Shown: in pieces, positions 56,590 through 64,000 of the stretch | How the letters are laid out: every line of letters begins with the position of its first letter | Position numbering within the stretch: position 1 is the stretch's first letter | Assembly: GCA_963921825.1 (NCBI GenBank) | Contig: OY997596.1 | Location: 37,439,932-37,503,931, forward strand | Direction of reading: 5' to 3' | Source of the DNA: Erodium maritimum | Taxonomy: Eukaryota; Streptophyta; Magnoliopsida; Geraniales; Geraniaceae | DNA: 64,000 nucleotides | Made by a program: the position numbers and the translations under genes | Notes under the pieces: generated by a model | Told to the model about the DNA's origin: nothing | Seen by the model: only the letters and a program-made list of their open reading frames with translations | Databases searched by the model: none

Positions 56590-59500
56590 ATATTCCACCA
56601 CTCTAAGATTAAGGACCAGACTGTCCAATTTTTCTGGCAATGAAGCAAGATGTGGGCACCATCCTCCAGATCCCAATTAGAAAGAGGACAGGTCAACTCT
56701 TGAAATGAGGAAGACATATCCCTTGCTTCTAAAAAGAATTTTGAGGGGATGGACTCTAGGCAAGCAAGCCAATAGAATGCAGTTACTTTTATGGGCACAC
56801 CAGGATACCATAAATTAGAAGTCCAATTTTTCTTTGAGACTCCTTGAGCTGCAAGTAAACTGTATAACATTTTGACAGTGAAGCCTTTGTTTTCCCCAAT
56901 CCAAATGATATCATCTTGAGAGTCTTCGCTAATATGAACTTGAGATAGAATAACATTAAGAACACCCCATTCTTGACATTCCCAACCTCTAGGATCCCTC
57001 CTCAAATCAGGGTCCCATTCTTCACCATCCTAGAAATGAGCTATGACTACATTTTTTGAGTTTGCTAGAAGATAGATCCTAGGGAATAAATACTTAAAGA
57101 TTAAATCCCCCCACCATAAATCCTCCCATAAGTGAATTTTGAAGCCATTGCCTAGAGTCCAGAGAAAGCCTTTTTGACCAAATAAATCTGAGAATTTGTA
57201 ATCTTCCTTTAGAGCAATGATATGATTCATGAAGCTGGGGCTGTTGATTTCATTAAAATTTGAGAGATCCCACTGATGTGTATCCCAGCCAAATCATGCA
57301 CAAATTGCTTTCTTCCATAGAGAATTGTCTTTAGTTGCAAATCTCCACCACCTTTTTGCCAACAGATAAGAGTTCATTAGTGACAAGATTTTGATACCTA
57401 AACCTCCATAGTCTTTAGCTTTACACACAGTGTTCCAGTTAACCTTGCAAAAAGCTCTATCCAGTGCAGATCCATGCCACAAAAATTTTCTTTGCCAACT
57501 TTGGAGGGATTTAAGAATTGCTTTTGGAGCGTTTAAGACTGAGAAGAAATATAATGGAAAGGCTCCAACAGTTGATTTGATCAAGGTAATTTTGCCTCCA
57601 AAAGACAAAAACCTAGCTTGTTAAAGCCCCAATGATTTTTATATCTATCTACAATGATTTTCCAAGGCTTAACTTTCTTGTAGTTGGCTCCCAGAGAGAA
57701 TCCTAGATACGACATAGGGAGAGATTGATCTATGCACTGAAAAACATTAGAATAGTGTTCTGCATCTTAATGAGGGAGATTCATTGAGATAATTGCTGAT
57801 TTGGAATAGTTGACTCCCAAGCCTAATGCTAAGTGGAATAAGGCCAAAGCATCCTTCAAGTTATCTTCTCCTTGATGGGAGGCTTGAATGAAAAATATGG
57901 TGCCATCTGCAAATTATAGAGGAGTTATGGAGGGTCCTATTGACCCTAGAAAGATTCCAGAGAAATGATGATTTGCTACCCCAACCTTCATGATTTGGTT
58001 AAGGCCTTCTGCTATCAAAGTAAACAGTAATGGGGAGAGTGCACATCCTTGTCTGACACCCCTTAGCATTTTGAAATCAGGAGAGGGTGATCCATTTATA
58101 AGAACTGAGATAAAGGCCTTGAAACAGAAGATCATCCAGAATCTCCACAGAACTCCAAACCCCATCCTTGATAAAATTTTCAAAATATAGGTCCAACTGA
58201 CATTGTCAAAGGCTTTTTCAAAGTCTACATTAAAGATTAGAGCTCTTTGCTTTGATTGCTTGAGATGTTGTACTACTTCATTGGCCACCAAAATACCATC
58301 TAACATCTGTCTTCCAACTATGAAACCAGTTTGTTCTTGTCCTACTATTTGATCCAAAATTGTTTTGAGCATGGTTGCTAAGAGTTTGGATAAAATCTTG
58401 TATACCCATCCCATCAAACTTATAGGTCTATAGTCATTAAAGCTCTGAGGGGAAGCACATTTGCGTATCAATGTCATGAAGGAGGAGTTAAGGCCTTTCC
58501 CTAGCTGACCTGACATGTAGAAATGTTTGAAGAAGTGCATAATATCCTCCTTGATTATAGGCCAGCAGACTTGAATTTTTTTTTAAAGTAAAGCCATCTG
58601 GGCCTAAAGCTTTATCACCTGAGCAAGCCATTATGGCTAAGAGCACTTTATCTTCATTGAAGGCTCTCTCTAACCAACTTGCTTGAGAGAGGGAAATGGA
58701 ATTGAATTGCAACTGATCTAGGAGCAATAAGTCTGCTTGAGAATGGCCAAATCTGGCACTGAAATGGGATCTTGCTGCCTCTTTAATCTGAATTGGGTCT
58801 GATAGAGTTACTACTTCAAATAGAATTTGAGAGATTTGTTTTCTAGCTCCTTTCTAAGTGGTTATTCTATAAAAATATTTTGAGCCCTTATCCCCTTCAT
58901 GATGCCATTTCTTTCTAGCTTTCAAACTCTAGAGCTTGGAAAGTTGTTTTGTTTTGACAATGAGCTCAGCCTTTAATCTTCCTATGATGTTACATTCCAA
59001 TGTGGTCAAAGATCTTGAGTCTAAGAGAGAGTCCAGTTGATCTATATCTACTCTGAGCTGAGCCATAGTAGATTCAAGGATTCCAAACACTTCTTTGTTC
59101 CAGATTTTCAGATCATCTTTGAGCATCTTCTGTTTTTGCCATAGGGTAATATGAGGCGGACCTTGGACTTGATATGAGGACCAGAAAGCTTCCACAGCAG
59201 GCAAGAATCTAGGATCTTCAATCCAAATATTGAGAAATTTAAAAGGCCTTGGCCCCCAATCCACTTGAGAATCAAATAGGATAACAGCTTTATGATATGA
59301 AATACATCTTGGAAGACTGGCTTGTGGGATAGAATTAAAAGCTTCCAAGAAATCACTTGTAATTAGGAATCTATTTGACCTTGAGGCAGTTGAGCCAGGA
59401 CCATACCATGTGAATTTACCTCCTGAAAGAGGCGGCTCTATAAGAGCTAACAAATCAATAAAGTTTTTGAAGGCAGCCATATCTGATTGAGAGGATCTGA

Positions 59501-59966
59501 GGTTTGTTCTTTCTTCAAGAGACATTACAGAATTGAAATCACCACCAAATAAGGGCAAATAAACATTTTGCAGTGATTGAAAGTGATTTTGTAGAGATCT
59601 CCACAGAGCCCTTCTGCCCGATCTAGAACATAGAGCATATACATTGATTACACAACAAGATTTATTGAGAGGTGAGATGATACCACTCCATATACGAGCT
59701 CCATCCAAGGGGGTAATTGAAATTTTTTGGAAACATGAGACCTTCCAAATAGAGATTAAGCCTCCTGAAGATTCTACAGATGGGATATAAGCTAGATTCC
59801 ATCCCCTAGAGAGTCCACATGATCTGAGGAAAGAGGGATGAATTGTTTCAAGCTTAGATTCTTGCAAAAGAATGAACTCTAGACTTTGTTTGTGCAACAC
59901 GTCAGTAAGGGTCCTCTTCTTTTGTGAAGAGGATAGACCTCTCGTGTTCCATGAGAGGAATTTCAT
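56590..59966 (-). pseudogene. LINE ORF2: endonuclease, reverse transcriptase, zf-RVT
   Basis: ATG at 59966 opens ORF2. The endonuclease spans 59966-58929 (FLSWNTRGLSS, LLQESKLE, FGGDFNSVMSLEERT, FTWYGPG) and looks complete at the N terminus; a catalytic His near its end was not located. Reverse transcriptase spans 58540-57914 (NDYRPISLMGWVYKILSKLL, EQTGFIVGRQMLDGI, NVDFEKAFDNVSW, MLRGVRQGCALSPLLF). The metal-binding motif that should read FADD is FADG just before 57890, and a stop stands near 57914. The tail continues in pieces 57608-57294, 57230-57030 and 57005-56595 (GGLGIKIL, WEDLWWG, LSNWDLEDGAHILLHC). Several shifts and stops separate the pieces. The protein cannot be active. Confidence 0.9.
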
Positions 59967-59989
59967 AAGAGAGATTAATGAAAGGAAGT

Positions 59990-61484
59990 ATCAATGAGCT
60001 TTTTACTCATTAAATCTTCCAGACCATCATCTAACTCCTTCTCCAAATCTAAATAATCTCCATCACTTCCAACTTCAAGATCCACACTGTTAAATTTGTC
60101 ATCTTCCAAGGCTCTGAGAGTGCTAATAATCAAGTCTTCAGAGCAGTTTGCTTTGATCCCAAGAGATTTACCAAGGTTCTAGGCTCTTTGACTTTTGGGT
60201 AGGGTAGGATTGGAGGTTGCAGGTGCTGAGACTTTAGGACCACCCCCTTCTTTTAGTTTTGATCTTGTAACATAGTTGTGGGTTGCACTTTTCTTCTTTT
60301 TTCCTTTAGAGGCTTTTGAAAAATTGATGGAGTTTGGAGCCTTTTCTTCAGCAGAGAAACCAAGAAGGTCTACAACTTCATTTACTTGCTTCTACATAAA
60401 AGGACTAAGAACAATGGAAGGAATTTGGGGAGTTGGGAGTAGGGTTTCCATTTTTTAACATTTCCAGCCCAGGGAGACCTTGTGATTGTAAGTTTGGAGA
60501 GGATAGGCCAAGGCATTGCATAGTAGCATTAAATGAAGAAGAGTCATTCTTTTCCAAGTCTGGAGAGTTTACTTGGGAAGGAGAAATTGGTAATAAAAAT
60601 GATGAGATGCTCCTATCTTTTCTTCAAGTAAGAGAGAGGGTGAAAGTGTATTTTTTAGCTGCTGAGTAAAGATATGGACCTACAGGTTTTGCTGAAAAGG
60701 GAAGGGGTCCAAAAACTGGGTTGTTCCTAAAGCTTGAATAGTTGGTAATGGACTAGTAGAGCCAACTAAATTCCTGACTTTTGATCAGAGCTTCAGAAGG
60801 AATTTACAGCTCTAAAGTCTTCTCTAATGTTGAGGAATAATGAACCTCAATACATTTGTTCCTTTCTTCAAGCTCTGCAGGATCTTTAGAAGACTCATTA
60901 ATAAATATCTTCCTTGACTCAGAAGGTTCAGTAGAGTTTATGGAGAATGTTTTTCTGTTGGAAGAGGATCTTTGTCACCACTCATAACTGAAGGATCTTT
61001 GTCACCATACAAAGAAGGATCATTAATGGCAATAAATTGAGTAGGATCTTCTGATAAAATTAGTGACCAGCATTGATGATTCTCCTGATGTTCTAGTGGT
61101 GACTGGAGTACCCAAAGGTTCATAGTCTGAAGAGGTTTATGAGGTGGTAGGAGAAAAAGCTGAGAGATCTTTTCCTTGTATGACTGGTATTGAGGAAGAG
61201 TCTGAAGAGTATCTCAAAGTTCCAGATTTGTGTTGATAAACCTTAATGGCTCTGATACCATTGATGAAACACGTGGTTTCTTTGCTTGGAAGAAAGCCTA
61301 GAGCCCTCATCTCTGCTTTAGTATATTTGCCCATGATGATTATTTGAAGAATGTAGCTTTGGTGAGTACCTGGGGATGCATATGAGGAGATGTCTAACTT
61401 TTTCTTTGGAGGCTTTACTGATCTTGCATGAATCCACCAACTTGTAGTTGCTAATGAGATCTTCAGAGAAAGAAGAAGAACCAC
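59990..61484 (-). pseudogene. LINE ORF1 remnant
   Basis: Between the LINE 5' end and ORF2 the minus strand keeps frames with a shared character, broken by stops. 61484-61137 contains MGKYTKAEMRALGFLP at an internal Met that is a likely start, then SGTLRYSSDSSS. Downstream are acidic and Ser-rich pieces, and near 60310-60100 a stretch rich in Pro and Ser (KVSAPATSNPTLPKS) followed by an acidic end (DYLDLEKELDDGLEDL). I see no DUF4283 or CCHC knuckle, so this ORF1 is of a different type from that at 15331-17169. It is probably an RNA-binding particle protein by position; the sequence alone does not show it. Confidence 0.5.
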
Positions 61485-61613
61485 ACTTACCTTGGTGTTC
61501 TTGGGTTTTTCTTTAGAGTTCTTCGTGGTTATTGTAGCAGTCTAGAGAGAACTTCATTTGGGGATACATAAAGTTGTTTGTTTATTACATAGTTGTCTAT
61601 AAGCTCTGTAATT

Positions 61614-62960
61614 GGATCAATCTGAAACAAATACTTATTATACCACACAACTTCTGTTCTCTAGAGACACCGCCCTTTAGAGAGAGAAAGTTAATGTTTC
61701 TGCCATGGCTACAGTCATGGTTGATCTTCTCATCTAGCGACGACAACTCCAGGTGGAGTTGCAGCTTCAAGATCAGGAATGAAGTAGGGGTAAATTGAGC
61801 AATGTTAGAGACAAGGAGAACATGGGATTTGGCATTGCGAGGGTCGGCGTTGCAAGGAAGTAGAGGTTGGCTCGCCCTGTACGGACGGGACTAGGTGGTG
61901 GTCCGGAGTTCCTTCTCTATTGGTAACGAGAGAGGGGACGAGAAAAAGCAGCGGCTAGGGTTTCTACCCCCGCTGATTTGGGGTTCAGATGTGCAGGAGC
62001 CGGTTGGGTTATCGATGGCGAGTCATGGCGGTGGCGACGCGGGGCTATACGAGCTTCTACAGGCGAGTGCTATGACGGCGGCTCCGGTCTCGACGTCGAT
62101 TAATATGATGAGGTGCTCAGGCGTCCGACCACTAGTGGTGACAAACGATGCAGAACATCAGAAATTTTTTGGTCCAGACGACGTCGGGGTGATCTCGGGT
62201 GGGCAAGTCAACAACGGTAGCAGGGACGGAGGACAAAGTGGAGGAAGCGGGAGAAATTGGTCAGCGCTTCGACCCACACCTATTGTTCGTCTGACAGTAG
62301 AGTGGACAAGCACCTTAAGGACCTGGTCTTCAGTCAACGACATGAGGTATCTATCTGCTGGTAGTGTTCAGTTGTTCAATGGCCCGACACTAATCCTGAG
62401 CATTGACTCAGAGGGGCACGCGGAGTCCAAAGGAGGGACACCACAACCGGCAAGAGGCAAAACGCACCCTCGCCTCGATCAATGAGGACTTCATGGTCCC
62501 ATGGGGGTCTGCCGTTAGTACCGCCTCACTGGACAAATGGTGGTATCGGTTCCACCAAATACCGGCACAACATTCTTAAATCATGATCGGGAACCAGCAA
62601 TTTTACATTTCTAAAGGCCCTCATTATTATCAGAGGGGGACGACGTCAGCTGCCTCCTCGGGAGCATACATAGTCCAATTGAGCCATTCCAGTCCTTGGT
62701 TACAGGGCTGCCCAGGCTGTCATTCTTGGGTTTTAGTGTTCTATTGGAACACAGTACAAAGTCGATTTATGCATGTTCGGATCATAGGGTTTACTCAGCC
62801 CTACCCCACAGTCTTCAGCCGTTGTACCGGTTGCCTTGGCCACTATCGCAGCATTCACATGTCGACACCCTTGAAACACTTCAGTGAGAGAGTAATTTTC
62901 AATTTAGTAGTTGCCCACGATGTGTGGATCTGTTATTTTGTTTCCTTGCAATTATTTCAA
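61614..62960 (+). other. Possible retroelement debris
   Basis: 61660-62560 is GC-richer than its surroundings. A plus frame of 196 codons (61895-62485) has Gly/Ser-rich and ordinary parts, but I recognise no domain. The composition and position recall the ORF1-type LINE derivatives, in plus orientation, but no tail or flanking duplication was found. 62580-62960 has further short frames without meaning. A captured or decayed gene piece is possible. Confidence 0.3.
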
Positions 62961-63655
62961 TTGTCAGCTGTCTCTCTTAGGTGACCTATTTAGGGATTGT
63001 GTTTCTGGAAAGTACCTTTTATTAATATATTCGTAATTTATTCCATCTATATAATACATTGGGATCTATGATGTCTTCATCTCACTTTTGTTTTTATTTT
63101 CTATTCCTATTTTAATAGATGTAAGTTTTGTTTTTAATCTACTATTTTTTTCTTTTCAATTTGGATCTATGATGTATATCCAAACTTATATACATGAATT
63201 AATGTTCATCAAAGATATTATTTTATTGACACACTACAAATATTTTGTTCTTCATTTACATTCATCATTGAGATCAAATGAATGAAATTTCATCTTATAT
63301 TCAGCGTAAATTCGGACAAAAAAAACCTAAAAATAAGATTGAAATAAAGGTAAGACTTCCGGTTGAAATATGCCTCAAAATTTAGGTTAAATTTTATGAC
63401 ATTATAAATATGGTTGAGTTTAGGAGTCATATTCCGATTTCGATGCCGTCATGAAACTTCTGATAACCGCTAATACCAATTCAGTGTTGGGATTGAACTT
63501 AGTGGTCGGATTATCGGCCTATACCCGACCTTAATCACATTCGCTATAAAGGCATGTATGCTTATCAAATTTTTATATATATATATTAATAAGTTAAGTT
63601 TGTTAGTTTAAAATAGTTATGTAAAGAAAATCTAGAGCCCCGTTTTCGGTACTTC
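62961..63655. other. AT-rich spacer
   Basis: No gene or repeat could be supported. There is a short TA run near 63570. Confidence 0.5.
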
Positions 63656-64000
63656 TTATTTTTTTTTGACAAATAACGATTTGATATCATAAAAGTAAAA
63701 CGGTGAATGACAGGAGAACCACAAAACACCATACACAGAGTATTAAAAAAGTAAACCTAATATCAATGAATCGAAATAAATAACCAACTAGATCAATGCA
63801 ACGAACCGCTTCGTTGAGATGTTCAGAAGGGGGTAATACGGTAGCGTCTATCGACACCGATACCACAAATCTGACTAGAAGCTAGGGTAGAGCATACCCG
63901 TTTCTGGAGGGGTACTGTGGCAGACTGTATACTCCCCCAAGATGCCAACGTGCGTCGTCCTCCCTAGAATGATAAAAGTTGGGCTTCATAACGCGGGATT
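63656..64000 (-). mobile_element. Left part of a LINE derivative cut by the window edge
   Basis: A T run at about 63659-63667 followed by GACAAATAACGATTTGATAT is a minus-strand LINE tail. TCTATCGACACCGATAC near 63848 and CAACGTG-GTCGTCCTCCCT-type wording near 63945 also occur in the same order at 29892 and 29996, so it belongs to the 29729-31110 family. The 5' part lies beyond 64000. Confidence 0.7.

Larger units (their letters stand above)
33756..61597 (-). mobile_element. Near full-length L1-type LINE, split by a Gypsy element
   Basis: The 16-bp duplication TATAAGCTCTGTAATT flanks the element at 33740-33755 and 61598-61613. The 3' end is on the left (T run at about 33757-33763). Subtracting the Gypsy element and one ATATT copy leaves about 6.13 kb, the usual size of a complete plant LINE: 5' leader, a decayed ORF1 (about 61340-59990), ORF2 with endonuclease, reverse transcriptase and zf-RVT, and about 0.84 kb of 3' untranslated sequence. 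Stops, frameshifts and a changed reverse-transcriptase motif make it inactive. Confidence 0.92.

Noticed and set aside
61895-62485. 196-codon plus frame as a host gene
   Set aside because: No domain, low-complexity parts, overlapping minus frame and retroelement neighbourhood; reported as debris only.

Overview
The window looks like heterochromatic or intergenic DNA from a flowering plant, probably a dicot; the species cannot be named. The evidence is a DUF688-type plant gene, Ty1/Copia and Ty3/Gypsy elements with initiator-Met primer sites, L1-type LINEs, and Mutator, hAT and CACTA-like DNA transposons. There is no bacterial-style gene organisation. I see one convincing host gene, at 4407-5006. 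Almost everything else is transposable-element sequence, much of it nested, and every long element examined is coding-dead.

Layout: 1-415 is a GC-rich edge piece of unclear nature. 1152-4190 is a plus-strand LINE fragment with a 5'-truncated minus-strand LINE inside it. 4341-5006 is the DUF688-like gene with its TATA box. 5490-7905 holds LINE debris, again with a minus-strand element inserted into a plus-strand one. 8068-9647 is a Mutator-like element with a 9-bp target duplication. 9718-11174 is CACTA-like sequence followed by a degraded hAT end. 11183-12851 is an unclassified repeat hit by a fold-back Mutator-like element. 13425-14851 is a second fold-back element, with 521-bp arms. 14941-17185 and 17263-27330 are two RT-less LINE derivatives carrying ORF1 (DUF4283/zinc-knuckle type in the first); a complete 8.36-kb Copia element (18456-26813, target duplication GAGAA) sits in the second. 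27631-28973 is another copy of the 11183 repeat and preserves the empty site of the fold-back element. 29729-31110 and 32746-33579 are further ORF1-type LINE derivatives, with a 1.05-kb hAT element (31152-32205) between them.

The right half is one nested stack. A near full-length LINE (33756-61597, 16-bp target duplication, about 6.1 kb when freed of insertions) has its ORF2 split by a 21.7-kb minus-strand Gypsy element (34884-56589, target duplication ATATT). That Gypsy element is itself interrupted between reverse transcriptase and RNase H by a second minus-strand Gypsy element (39659-51273) whose two outer LTR ends are missing. Removing the outer Gypsy and one copy of ATATT restores the LINE reading frame. 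Beyond the stack are weak retroelement debris, AT-rich spacer, and at the right edge the start of another LINE derivative that runs out of the window.

Themes: (1) Several elements appear to have been copied by proteins made elsewhere: the Copia LTRs differ at only about 21 of 1687 positions while its protease, integrase and reverse transcriptase are destroyed, and the LINE derivatives carry no reverse transcriptase. (2) Two Mutator-like elements are long inverted repeats whose transcripts would fold into hairpins. (3) Target duplications allow a relative order of insertions to be read. Boundaries were found by eye from flanking duplications and are exact where a duplication is quoted, approximate otherwise.
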